A stretch of DNA of 11,424 bases from an uncultured Thermoanaerobacteraceae bacterium. Lineage in GTDB: Bacteria > Bacillota > DSM-12270 > Thermacetogeniales > Thermacetogeniaceae. Made by a program: the position numbers and the translations under genes. The stretch spans positions 1 to 11,424 of the forward strand of contig CALGIY010000110.1 of NCBI GenBank assembly GCA_937914965.1. The letters are read 5' to 3'. The notes beneath the pieces were generated by a model. It ran no database searches, was not told where the DNA came from, and saw nothing but the letters and a program-made list of their open reading frames with translations. Below, one piece after another: positions 1-6,519 of the stretch (its first letter is position 1; the number at the start of each line of letters is the position of its first letter).

Positions 1-240
1 TGACATTGTGTATCGGATATACCTGCAGTTCTCCCATTCTGCCTGTAAAAAAGCACGACCTCGTCCAAACAGGCGAAAGCAACCCCGTACTAAATCCGTA
101 CCACCCGTCGGCACTAACTGTTCTTAGGTAAAAAAATACTGGTCAGGAGCTATTTCAACCCACACTGACAATTGCTCCTAGATCCTGGGCGGAAACACGC
201 CTGTTACCAGCCTTGCTCAGCCGCTCCCGTCCTGGTGATC

Positions 241-276
241 AAAAAAAGCAGCGACATTTCTAGAAAACCGCTGCTT
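241..276 (-). terminator. Strong intrinsic terminator on the minus strand, with no gene in front of it
   Basis: Read on the minus strand, AAGCAGCG (276-269) pairs perfectly with CGCTGCTT (253-246). The 15-nt loop contains the palindrome TTTCTAGAAA. The stem runs directly into seven consecutive T residues (247-241). This is textbook rho-independent termination for minus-strand transcription. On the plus strand the 3' flank (ccatact) has no T tract, so it should not work in the fliD direction. No minus-strand reading frame lies between it and the divergent fliD gene, so it may end a small RNA or an antisense transcript. Confidence 0.75.
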
Positions 277-284
277 CCATACTT

Positions 285-347
285 ATCAGGAGACGCTCCT
301 TTTTCAACATTCCCTGTCATGAACCAGGGAGAGTTGCCGTCTCCGAT
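285..347. other. Long imperfect hairpin (candidate structured RNA) upstream of fliD
   Basis: ATC (285-287) and GGAGACG (289-295) pair with CGTCTCC (338-344) and GAT (345-347) across a single bulged A at 288. CAAC (305-308) pairs with GTTG (333-336), and TCCCTG (311-316) pairs with CAGGGA (325-330) around an 8-nt loop. One side carries a 9-nt bulge at 296-304, which on the minus strand reads AAAAAGGAG, a Shine-Dalgarno-like string. The hairpin lies 9 nt upstream (in minus-strand sense) of the minus-strand terminator, so the two could form one small RNA. I compared it by eye with cyclic-di-GMP-I, THF, fluoride, SRP and 6S RNA signatures and found no match, so its class is unknown. Confidence 0.45.
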
Positions 348-363
348 GCTCCTCACTGCCAAG

Positions 364-420
364 TCCCTTTCCAACCACCAACCACCCTTCCTCCCCCCTC
401 AAGTTTCCCCCCAACCCACC
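364..420. other. C-rich tract with G-quadruplex potential on the minus strand
   Basis: Positions 364-402 contain no G on the plus strand, and the wider tract has C runs at 365-367, 385-387, 393-398, 407-412 and 415-417. The minus strand, which is the template for fliD, therefore shows four runs of three or more G separated by 2, 8 and 5 nt. The 8-nt loop is the complement of the proposed sigma-28 -35 box. Whether a quadruplex forms is not known. Together with the terminator and hairpin, this accounts for what can be seen in the gene-free stretch 1-462; nothing recognisable is visible in 1-240. Confidence 0.5.
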
Positions 421-425
421 GATAT
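399..425 (+). promoter_or_regulatory. Sigma-28 (SigD/FliA-type) promoter of the fliD operon
   Basis: TCAAGTTT (399-406), an 11-nt C-rich spacer, then ACCGATAT (418-425). This matches the flagellar sigma-28 pattern TAAAGTTT-N11-GCCGATAA (SigD variant ending in CGATAT) with one mismatch in the -35 and one or two in the -10. The expected transcription start is about 431-433, giving a leader of about 30 nt before the fliD start at 463. The match fits the known late-class expression of fliD, and the gene for the matching sigma factor is in this window. Confidence 0.75.
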
Positions 426-462
426 ATTATATAGATGAAATGATTCGAAATGAGGGATAGCA

Positions 463-2028
463 ATGTCAGGTATCAACCCATCTGGAATGTACCGGATGTC
501 AGGATTGGCTTCCGGTATGGATATAGACAGCATAGTTTCTGATTTAATGAAGGCCCACCGGATGCCGCTGGATAAGGTCGAGCAGGAAAAGCAGATCTGG
601 CAGTGGCGGCAGGAGGATTACCGGGCGCTCAACACCGGCCTCCTCAGCCTGAAAAATGAGGTCTTCAACCTCAAACTCCAGGGGACTTTCTTGTCCAAGA
701 AAGTAGACTCATCCAGCAGCGCGGTGAGTGCTGCCGCTGGGCCCAACGCCCTGAATGGGAGCCACACTGTTGAGGTGACATCCCTTGCCAGAAGAGCCTT
801 GATCGCTTCTAATTCCTCAGTAAATACGTCAGGAGTTTATACACGACCCCTGAGCGAGATGCTGGAAGGCCTGGTTCCCGGTGCAGAGGGGAAAATCACG
901 GTGCAGATCGGGGATGGTATCTCCAACCAGGACTTCACCATCGATGCCAGCACCCAGTCTTTAAACGATCTGATTCAGCAGATCAACAGCAGTTCTCTCA
1001 ACTTGAAGGCATCCTGGGATGACAACTTAAAGCGCTTTTACCTGACCTCGACCAAGTTAGGCGAGGAGAACAAGGTCAGCTATACAGACAAAAGCGGAAA
1101 CCTGATGGCCACCCTCTTCGGCGCCGGCGATAACGAAGTTTCCGGGAACGATGCCCAGGTCAAAATCGATGGGATCGACTACTCCTTTGACAGCAACCAG
1201 GTAAAGGTGAACGATGTCACCTACAACCTGAAAGGAACCACAACTGGCTCGGTGAATATTACTATCAGTGATGATATCGACGCCGTGGTGAATACCATCA
1301 AGAACTTCATTTCTAATTACAACGATACCCTGGCTGCCTTAAATGGCAAACTGAATGAACAACGCTATTCAGACTACCGGCCCCTGACCGATGAGCAAAT
1401 CTCCTCAGGTCAGCTGACCGACAAACAGATCGATAAGTGGCAGGAGAAGGCCAGAAGCGGGCTGCTGAAAAGTGATCTACTCCTGGAAAGAGCTGCCACA
1501 TCCATGCGTACGGTTCTTTCTTCTAGGATTGACGGCTTAACCGGCCAGGTCACCATCACCAATGGTTCACAGCAGATCACCACTGCCGCCAACCACCTGA
1601 GTGTGATCGGGATTACCACGGGTTCCTATCAGGAAAAGGGTAAGCTCTACCTCGATGAAAACAGGCTGAAAGAGGCCCTGCAGTCCAATCCGCAGGCGGT
1701 GATGGACCTCTTCACCAGATCTAAAGATGCGTCAGGAAATGATATCACCGACAGCAGCGAGCAGGGTTTGGCGGTACAGCTGTATAATGCCCTCAACAGC
1801 GCCATGTCTCTGGTCACTGATAAAGCAGGATCTGCCAGCAGCCTTTACGATAACAGTTTTATCAGTGAAAAGGTACGGGGCATTGAGAGCAGCATCTCCA
1901 AAATGGGAGCTCGCCTGCAGGCGCTGGAAACCCGCTATTACAGGCAGTTCACAGCAATGGAGCAGGCCATCTCCAGGATGAATACCCAGAGCATGTGGCT
2001 GGCCCAGCAGTTCAGCGGTAATAGTTAA
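463..2028 (+). CDS. fliD: Flagellar filament capping protein FliD (hook-associated protein 2)
   Basis: FliD forms the oligomeric cap at the tip of the growing flagellum and promotes folding of exported flagellin. It is secreted through the flagellar channel. The 521-residue product has the FliD N-terminal domain at about residues 14-115 (SGMDIDSIVSDLMKAHRMPL, then the typical WRQEDYRALN helix). The C-terminal domain includes the family-typical stretch YRPLTDEQ through KARSGLLKSD at about 305-340, and a coiled-coil tail follows. The central domain, usually variable and surface exposed, is about 150-280. There is no cysteine, as usual for an axial flagellar protein. The start is supported by GAGGG at 452-456, six bases before ATG. 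It is the first gene of the operon with flaG, fliS and a fliT-like gene, downstream of a sigma-28 promoter. Length and ends look complete. Confidence 0.97.
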   Translation: MSGINPSGMYRMSGLASGMDIDSIVSDLMKAHRMPLDKVEQEKQIWQWRQEDYRALNTGLLSLKNEVFNLKLQGTFLSKKVDSSSSAVSAAAGPNALNGSHTVEVTSLARRALIASNSSVNTSGVYTRPLSEMLEGLVPGAEGKITVQIGDGISNQDFTIDASTQSLNDLIQQINSSSLNLKASWDDNLKRFYLTSTKLGEENKVSYTDKSGNLMATLFGAGDNEVSGNDAQVKIDGIDYSFDSNQVKVNDVTYNLKGTTTGSVNITISDDIDAVVNTIKNFISNYNDTLAALNGKLNEQRYSDYRPLTDEQISSGQLTDKQIDKWQEKARSGLLKSDLLLERAATSMRTVLSSRIDGLTGQVTITNGSQQITTAANHLSVIGITTGSYQEKGKLYLDENRLKEALQSNPQAVMDLFTRSKDASGNDITDSSEQGLAVQLYNALNSAMSLVTDKAGSASSLYDNSFISEKVRGIESSISKMGARLQALETRYYRQFTAMEQAISRMNTQSMWLAQQFSGNS

Positions 2029-2061
2029 GATCCGCTCCCAGCAAATATAGGGGGGAAAAAG

Positions 2062-2418
2062 ATGCATATTGAAAGCAGCAGTTCAATGCAGAATCAGATT
2101 GTTTTGAAGCCAGTTCAGTTAGATGCGGATGTCACTAAAGCGCAACGGGCCCCAGCCGGCAGTCCCGAAAGGGCGAACAGCAGCCAGCAAGAAGAGAAGC
2201 AGCCCGAAGATGTGCTCACAGCCCTATTGAAAGAAGACAACTTTAATATCAACTTTGAACTCAGCTTCCATATTCACAAGGAGACAAACCAGCTGATCGT
2301 ACAAGTGCTGGACCCCAAAACCAATGAGGTGATTCGGGAGATCCCGCCAGAAGAGCTGCTGCTCCTGTCCAAAAAGATACACCAAATGGTAGGCTTATTG
2401 TTCGATAAAAAAGTTTAA
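2062..2418 (+). CDS. flaG: FlaG family flagellar protein
   Basis: The 118-residue product has a variable hydrophilic N-terminal half and a well conserved FlaG domain from about residue 65 to the end. It shows the pattern FELSFHIHKETNQLIVQVLD, then TNEVIREIPPEELL, then GLLFDKKV. FlaG proteins accompany fliD in many Gram-positive and polar flagellar loci. They affect filament length, but their biochemical role is not settled. The start ATG has a strong Shine-Dalgarno run of G residues (AGGGGGG, 2049-2055) six bases upstream. The gene lies 33 nt after fliD and 18 nt before fliS, so all are probably on one transcript. No signal peptide or membrane segment is visible. Confidence 0.93.
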   Translation: MHIESSSSMQNQIVLKPVQLDADVTKAQRAPAGSPERANSSQQEEKQPEDVLTALLKEDNFNINFELSFHIHKETNQLIVQVLDPKTNEVIREIPPEELLLLSKKIHQMVGLLFDKKV

Positions 2419-2436
2419 TTCCAGGATGGTGAGAGA

Positions 2437-2820
2437 ATGAATGTGAGTAAAATGAACCCCTACAACCAGTACCGCAGGACCTCTATACAGACAGCGAGTC
2501 CGGAAAAGCTTTTACTGATGCTCTATGACGGGCTAATGGTTTTCCTCAAGCAGGCGAAACAAGCCATCGAGAAGAAGAATCTGGAACAGGCACATACCTG
2601 CCTTGTTAAAAGCCAGGAGATCATAACCGAGTTGATGAGCACCCTGAATATGGATTATGAGATCTCGGACAGCCTTTACAAGCTCTATGACTACCAGAGG
2701 CAGCAGTTGATCAGGGCAAACCTCGAGAAAGACCCGGCAGTCATTGATGAGGTCATGGGATTCGTGACTGAGCTGCGCCAAACATGGGCCCAAGCGGTTG
2801 AGCAAACACAAAGCAGCTGA
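2437..2820 (+). CDS. fliS: Flagellar export chaperone FliS
   Basis: FliS is a cytoplasmic helical-bundle chaperone. It binds the C-terminal helices of flagellin, prevents premature polymerisation, and hands flagellin to the export gate. The 127-residue product carries the family signature NPYNQYRR (7-14), TASPEKLLLMLYDGL (19-33), a QEIITELMSTLNM helix, LYKLYDYQ, and a C-terminal WAQAVE segment, all in order. The ATG at 2437 has AGGATGG (2423-2429) upstream. A second in-frame ATG at 2452 sits where many homologues begin but has a poorer binding site, so the upstream start is preferred. The gene is 18 nt after flaG and 13 nt before the fliT-like gene. The flagellin client gene is not in the window. 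Confidence 0.96.
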   Translation: MNVSKMNPYNQYRRTSIQTASPEKLLLMLYDGLMVFLKQAKQAIEKKNLEQAHTCLVKSQEIITELMSTLNMDYEISDSLYKLYDYQRQQLIRANLEKDPAVIDEVMGFVTELRQTWAQAVEQTQSS

Positions 2821-2833
2821 AAGGAATACAGCG

Positions 2834-3073
2834 ATGAGAGAAAAAACAAAAGATGTATGGTCAGAGGCATGGAATCTGGTGCAGCGCTGGGAAAAGCTGA
2901 CCAGAGAAATAGAGGAATCTGTGTCCCGGAATGAGATGGAAAAGTTGGCTCCGCTGCTGGATGAGCGCCAGCAGTTGTCTGACCAGCTGGATGCCTTGAA
3001 AGCAGCTGGACAAACGGCGCTGCTCCAGGCGACCCGCTGGTGCTGGCAGGGATTAAGGATGAGGTGGCTTTAA
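2834..3073 (+). CDS. FliT-like flagellar chaperone, N-terminal part up to a frameshift
   Basis: The first frame encodes a hydrophilic helical protein starting MREKTKDVWSEAWNLVQRWE and continuing through DERQQLSDQLDALKAAGQTALLQ. After that it reads an implausible tail rich in Trp and Arg (TRWCWQGLRMRWL) and stops at 3071-3073. The same DNA in the -1 frame continues sensibly from about 3028 to a stop at 3246, so I read 2834-3246 as one gene of about 137 residues broken by a one-base change near 3020-3035. FliT-family proteins bind FliD in the cytoplasm. Here the position directly after fliS, the coiled-coil character and the tail suggest that family; sequence conservation alone is weak. The start ATG 2834 has AAGGA (2821-2825) eight bases upstream. 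An in-frame ATG at 2798 lies inside fliS and has no clear binding site. Confidence 0.7.
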   Translation: MREKTKDVWSEAWNLVQRWEKLTREIEESVSRNEMEKLAPLLDERQQLSDQLDALKAAGQTALLQATRWCWQGLRMRWL

Positions 3074-3246
3074 TCTTCCAGCGTTTGCTGGTAGAGGATC
3101 AACGCATTATTCAAGAGCTGCAGCAAAAGATGAGTTCCCTAAAACAAGAGATCCACAATCTGCACCAAACCAAAGCAGCCCATCACGCCTACCAGGGCCC
3201 CCAAGGCCCTCCCCCCGAAGGCTCCTTCATCGACACCAAAAAATAA
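3028..3246 (+). pseudogene. FliT-like chaperone, C-terminal part in the -1 frame
   Basis: This is the displaced 3' half of the gene starting at 2834. From about 3028 the frame reads GDPLVLAGIKDEVALIFQRL, then a Gln/Lys-rich coiled coil, then HHAYQGPQGPPPEG and a terminal SFIDTKK. The Tyr-Gly/Pro linker followed by a basic F-I-D-x-K-K end resembles the tail I associate with clostridial FliT-like proteins. The frame is open only from 2983 (TGA at 2980-2982), so the shift must fall between there and 3073. A GTG at 3040 could start a separate 68-residue protein but has no convincing Shine-Dalgarno sequence. No classic slippery heptamer is visible. A one-base deletion, in the genome or from sequencing error, is the simplest explanation. 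Confidence 0.6.
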
Positions 3247-3280
3247 CCCACCGGACGGTACCTGGTTTGCTTTATTTATT
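3238..3280. terminator. Weak bidirectional terminator between convergent fliT and flgL
   Basis: ACCGG (3250-3254) can pair with CTGGT/CCTGGT (3262-3266, with one G-T wobble) around a 7-nt loop. The flanks are A-rich on the left (six A at 3238-3243) and T-rich on the right (tttatttatt, 3271-3280), so each strand has a U-rich stretch after the stem. The minus-strand version has the better T run, six bases past the stem. The stem is short, so termination in either direction may be leaky. The site overlaps the left copy of the 22-bp inverted repeat. Confidence 0.35.
3255..3276 (+). repeat. Left copy of a perfect 22-bp inverted repeat
   Basis: The sequence acggtacctggtttgcttta plus the next two bases is the exact reverse complement of 6652-6673. 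The match ends abruptly on both sides (3254 and 3277 differ). It begins 8 nt after the stop of the fliT-like gene and ends 2 nt before the stop codon of flgL. It contains the palindrome GGTACC (3258-3263). A chance 22-bp match in a window this size is very unlikely. Confidence 0.9.
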
Positions 3281-4196
3281 ATCTGGCGATAAAGTCTACC
3301 AGGGAGAGGGTCAGCATCTGGGAGGCGGTGGCTAGAGCGGCCTGGTAAACATATGCTTTTTCACTGTACTCCATGGAAACCTTGGCCAGGTCCACATCCT
3401 CCATGTTTGATAGTACCTTGGTTATCTCTATCTTGTCTCCCTCATTCCGGTCTTTGGCCATTTCAATGCGCTTTTCCTTGGCACCGACAACAGCTCTGAG
3501 GGAGAGTATATGGTCACTGAGCTGATCACACTTGCCCAGAAGTTTTCCGGTCAAATCCTCGATGTTCGTATTGTTCTTTAAGTTATTCTTAATCACGATC
3601 AGGGTATTAAACAGATCTGTGTTTCCCTGGTCAGCGGGGGGTTCGATTACCTGGCACAAATTGTCCCCCTCAATATTTACAGCCATCAAAACTCCCCTGC
3701 CTACTTCATACTCGATCTGTCCGCTGTCCCCATTATATTTGATCACATCACCTTCCCTGGCAAGAGGCTTGGTTAATGTACTGAATCCTCCGAATATATA
3801 CTGGCTGCCGCACATGGTGTTTCCTACCTCTATCAACTGGTCGATGATCTCATCAACCTCATTGGCAACTGCGGCTCTGTCAGATGGGCTGAGGGAGCCT
3901 GTTCCCCCTTCCAGCATCAGTTCTCTTACCCTCAATAGGGAATCCGAAAAACTCGCCAAGGCATGGTCTGAAGTGTTCAAAAAGTTCTCCGCATCACTCA
4001 TGTTGCCGTGATACCGTTCTTGGGCGGCCAGGTTGGATTTCAGGGACATAATGCGGCTCGTAGCAACAGGATCATCTGAGGGTTTGCTCACTGCCTTGCA
4101 CGAAGACATCTGGTCATTGACCTTTTGGAAATCTTGCAAACTGGCCGTCAGGTTATGTAACACCCTGGCTGACAGCATATGGTTGGTAACTCGCAT
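3279..4196 (-). CDS. flgL: Hook-filament junction protein FlgL (HAP3)
   Basis: FlgL forms the second ring of the junction between hook and filament and is exported by the flagellar secretion system. The 305-residue product has the flagellin-like N-terminal D0/D1 domain: MRVTNHMLSARVLHNL, then VSKPSDDPVATSRIMSLK at about 37-54, then the family-typical MCGSQYIFGGF around 126-137. The C-terminal D0 helix ends with YVYQAALATASQMLTLSLVDFIAR. The usual Gly-Lys of the GKRISKPSDDP motif is replaced by Cys-Lys. The protein contains four cysteines (SSCKA, TMCGS, NLCQV, GKCDQ), unusual for an exported axial protein. AAAGGAG, partly inside the end of flgK, precedes the ATG, and only 4 nt separate it from the flgK stop, so the two are probably translationally coupled. 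It is the last gene of the flgM-flgN-flgK-flgL unit. Confidence 0.95.
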   Translation of the reverse strand: MRVTNHMLSARVLHNLTASLQDFQKVNDQMSSCKAVSKPSDDPVATSRIMSLKSNLAAQERYHGNMSDAENFLNTSDHALASFSDSLLRVRELMLEGGTGSLSPSDRAAVANEVDEIIDQLIEVGNTMCGSQYIFGGFSTLTKPLAREGDVIKYNGDSGQIEYEVGRGVLMAVNIEGDNLCQVIEPPADQGNTDLFNTLIVIKNNLKNNTNIEDLTGKLLGKCDQLSDHILSLRAVVGAKEKRIEMAKDRNEGDKIEITKVLSNMEDVDLAKVSMEYSEKAYVYQAALATASQMLTLSLVDFIAR

Positions 4197-4200
4197 TATC

Positions 4201-5694
4201 TTACTCCTTTCCCAGATTGATGAGGATTCTCGTCATCTCATCAATCACATTGACCAGCTTCGCCGCCGCCATGTATGCGCTCTGGTACTGGATCATGTTG
4301 GTCATCTCCTCATCGAGTGACACTCCGGAGATCGCTTCTTTCCTGTTATTCAACTGTGCCACTAAAGCTTCCTGGTTCTTTACCATATTCTCTGCCTGGT
4401 CAGCGGCTACACCAAGTTTGGAGATCATGCTCTTGTAAAAGTTATTGATTGTACCAGAGGATACAACCACTCCAGCAGCATCCTTGATTGGTATTTCCTT
4501 ATCCCGCAGTTGGTAAATCAGCAAAGCGTTTTCAGCATCCCCAGGTGCAGGTTTGGCAGGATTTTCCCCTGTATCGCTTAAGCTCCCTGCTGCGGCGATC
4601 CGCTGGGGGTTGGCATTAATATAGGAGTTGACATAGATAGAACTGGCGCCGGACACCAGATTTGGATCCTCAGCGTAGGTTACCTCACCACCGTCTCCTA
4701 CAAAGAAGGGAACCCCCGTTTCTCCTTCCAGTCCGTAGCCCTCCATGTGCTGTTCATTGACCCCCGTAGAAAGGGCTACTGCCAATTGATCCAAGCTCTT
4801 CATGTACCCTGCAGCATCAACATCTCTGGCCTGGGCCAGCCCCTGAAGTTCCCCACCTAGATCAGGCCACTCCAAGATGGCGCTGTTTCCTCTCCCCAGG
4901 TCGATCCCCACCTGGTACATCCCTTGATCATCGGCAACAGCTGTTAATGAGGTTGACCTGAACCCATCTACTGCATTCATCCCACCGATCATTACTTTGA
5001 CCGTGTGATCACTTTGGATGCTCACCTTTGCTGATACGGTGTTGTTCAGCTCATCCAAAAGTGTGTCTATCCGGTCCAGCAGGTCGTTGGGTGAAAGGCC
5101 GGAGACACTGACAGTCTGGATCTGCTTGTTCAGATCAGCGATCTGAGTGAGAAGGCTGTTGGCGTGATCCACCTTGATGCCAATCCCCTCATTAAGGTCA
5201 CTTTGCAGAGTCTGCAGCTGGCTGTAGGTGTGCCGGATGGTATCTGCCAAGGTAACTGAGGCCTCTACTACAGTAGTTCGTACCGGCAGGCTGTCCGGGA
5301 ACTTGGATAACTGGTTCCAATCATCCCAGAACTTATCCAGTACTGTGTTCAGTCCGTTATTCGACAACTCCATAAAGATGGTTTCCACCTGGCTCAGGGC
5401 ATCATTCCGCTGCTCCCATTCCCCCTGCAAAAGAGCCTGCTGCCTGATCTGCGGGTCGAGAAACTGGTCCCGCATCCGTTTGATTGTCTTGACCTGGACC
5501 CCGGTACCTAACTGCCCGGCTCCCCCCGGCATATTCAAGCCCGGAGTAGGCCAGGGTTCATTGGTACATAACTCCGCCCGCTGCCTGGTATACCCTGGGG
5601 TGCTGGCGTTGGCTATATTGTGTGCAGTAACATCAATACTCTTTTTTTGGGCAAAAAGCCCGGTCATGGCAATATATAAACCAAAATCCGACAT
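4201..5694 (-). CDS. flgK: Hook-associated protein FlgK (HAP1)
   Basis: FlgK forms the first junction ring directly on the hook. The 497-residue product starts with the flagellar rod/hook signature: MSDFGLYIAMTGLFAQKKSI, then NIANASTPGYTRQR at residues 27-40. It continues with the FlgK-specific GTGVQVKTIKRMRDQFLD segment, which leads into a region with long heptad-like helices at about 75-200. It ends with the conserved C-terminal domain SGVSLDEEMTNMIQYQSAYM and the DEMTRILINLGKE helix. The ATG is preceded by GGAGG (5704-5700) at five bases. The gene follows flgN by 12 nt and precedes flgL by 4 nt. Only one cysteine is present (RAELC). Length is within the normal range for Gram-positive FlgK. 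Expression is expected from the sigma-28 promoter ahead of flgM. Confidence 0.97.
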   Translation of the reverse strand: MSDFGLYIAMTGLFAQKKSIDVTAHNIANASTPGYTRQRAELCTNEPWPTPGLNMPGGAGQLGTGVQVKTIKRMRDQFLDPQIRQQALLQGEWEQRNDALSQVETIFMELSNNGLNTVLDKFWDDWNQLSKFPDSLPVRTTVVEASVTLADTIRHTYSQLQTLQSDLNEGIGIKVDHANSLLTQIADLNKQIQTVSVSGLSPNDLLDRIDTLLDELNNTVSAKVSIQSDHTVKVMIGGMNAVDGFRSTSLTAVADDQGMYQVGIDLGRGNSAILEWPDLGGELQGLAQARDVDAAGYMKSLDQLAVALSTGVNEQHMEGYGLEGETGVPFFVGDGGEVTYAEDPNLVSGASSIYVNSYINANPQRIAAAGSLSDTGENPAKPAPGDAENALLIYQLRDKEIPIKDAAGVVVSSGTINNFYKSMISKLGVAADQAENMVKNQEALVAQLNNRKEAISGVSLDEEMTNMIQYQSAYMAAAKLVNVIDEMTRILINLGKE

Positions 5695-5706
5695 GGTTAC
5701 CTCCAG

Positions 5707-6159
5707 TTATGCTGAAGTATCAATAGTGGTAAATCCCGGCGAATCGGTTCTCTGGCCCTTTTCGTCGTAACCACCGGTTACATCGGTAAGAGCCTGCTGC
5801 ACTGTCGCAGCAAAAGAAAGGGCCTGGTTGGCCAGCAGGCGGTTGGTTTCATTGACTGCTGCCAGCTCCTCCAGGTGGGCCGCCAGGCGGCTCCCCTCCA
5901 TCTCCAGGTCTTCCCTGATCTTACCTGCATGCTCTAATCCATCTGGGCCTCCGATACCTTCCAGGATTTCGGCTCTTCGTTGTTCCAAAAGCAAGAATTT
6001 CTTCATCTCGTCCTCTTGTCGTTCGATGGCCGACCTGAGGGTGGAAATGTCATCTTCCTTCAAAGCTGTGACTTCGTCTTTCCCGAAGTTGACCAGCCTT
6101 TCCACAACTGCAGACTCCTCTTTTAAAAGATCAAAGAGTGATCTGTAAAGCTCATCCAT
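5707..6159 (-). CDS. flgN: FlgN-family export chaperone for FlgK and FlgL
   Basis: FlgN is a small cytoplasmic helical chaperone that binds the C-terminal ends of FlgK and FlgL and delivers them to the export apparatus. The 150-residue product is almost entirely charged amphipathic helix (MDELYRSLFDLLKEESAVVE at the start; ALKEDDISTLRSAIERQEDE next). The family-typical NETNRLLANQALSF segment near residues 103-116 precedes a disordered tail, Gly-rich at first, ending in TIDTSA. Primary sequence similarity in this family is weak, but length, helix pattern and the position between flgM and flgK make the assignment firm. GGGGGAG (6172-6166) lies six bases before ATG. It is 28 nt after flgM and 12 nt before flgK. 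Confidence 0.9.
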   Translation of the reverse strand: MDELYRSLFDLLKEESAVVERLVNFGKDEVTALKEDDISTLRSAIERQEDEMKKFLLLEQRRAEILEGIGGPDGLEHAGKIREDLEMEGSRLAAHLEELAAVNETNRLLANQALSFAATVQQALTDVTGGYDEKGQRTDSPGFTTIDTSA

Positions 6160-6187
6160 TTACTACTCCCCCTGTTGACCGTAGTTT

Positions 6188-6499
6188 CTAACTTTTATCT
6201 TTCAGCTCCGCCAGCATCGCGGCTGCTAACTTTTCCGGGTCAACATGATATTGATTGTTCTGCACTTTTTCTTGGAGGGATTTGACTAGTTCTTCCCTAA
6301 CAGCAGGGAGCTTCCTGGCTTCAGCCACTGCCGTCCGGGAGAGATCGAGCATCGCTTTCGCTTCAGGAGAGAGGACAACGCTGTCACTTCTCGGGGCAGT
6401 TTCCTCTTTTTCCACCGCAGTCTTTTTTGTCACTATTTCTGTGGCTTTATAAGTTTTAGAAACAGATGCTATATTGCTATCTATAAACTTGATATCCAT
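6188..6499 (-). CDS. flgM: Anti-sigma-28 factor FlgM
   Basis: FlgM binds sigma-28 and blocks late flagellar transcription until it is secreted through a completed hook-basal body. The 103-residue product has a disordered, Lys/Glu-rich N-terminal half and the conserved sigma-binding C-terminal half. That half comprises DSVVLSPEAK (39-48), LPAVREELVKSLQEKV (64-79) and NNQYHVDPEKLAAAML (81-96). I chose ATG 6499 because AGAGGTG (6512-6506) lies six bases upstream. An in-frame GTG at 6508 is part of that binding site and is less likely to be the start. A sigma-28 promoter directly upstream implies that FlgM's own target drives its synthesis, the usual feedback loop. The sigma gene is the next gene upstream on the same strand. 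Confidence 0.93.
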   Translation of the reverse strand: MDIKFIDSNIASVSKTYKATEIVTKKTAVEKEETAPRSDSVVLSPEAKAMLDLSRTAVAEARKLPAVREELVKSLQEKVQNNQYHVDPEKLAAAMLAELKDKS

Positions 6500-6519
6500 T
6501 CCACTCACCTCTGTCTAAT

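Noticed and set aside
2..131. Two plus-strand frames open from the window edge to stops near 127 and 131
   Set aside because: Short, Arg/Pro-rich, no recognisable protein; both being open argues for chance rather than the end of a gene.
144..180. AGGAGC/GCTCCT inverted repeat as a second minus-strand terminator
   Set aside because: The stem is only 6 bp with a 23-nt loop, and the T run begins about nine bases beyond it; too weak to list.
285..347. Cyclic-di-GMP or other known riboswitch
   Set aside because: The conserved core strings (for example GACGCAAAGCC of the cyclic-di-GMP-I class) are missing, and the element lies upstream of the sigma-28 start, so it would not be in that fliD transcript.
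172..438. 88-codon open frame upstream of fliD starting at TTG
   Set aside because: No Shine-Dalgarno sequence, composition dominated by the C-rich tract, no recognisable domain, and it overlaps the terminator, hairpin and sigma-28 promoter.
2983..3073. Programmed -1 frameshift in the fliT-like gene
   Set aside because: No X-XXY-YYZ slippery heptamer or obvious downstream pseudoknot in the permitted interval; a one-base deletion or sequencing error is simpler.
3532..4011. 159-codon plus-strand frame inside flgL
   Set aside because: Antisense shadow of a clear flgL reading frame with no domain; the same applies to the other frames opposite flgK, flgN, fliA, flhA, flhB and fliR.
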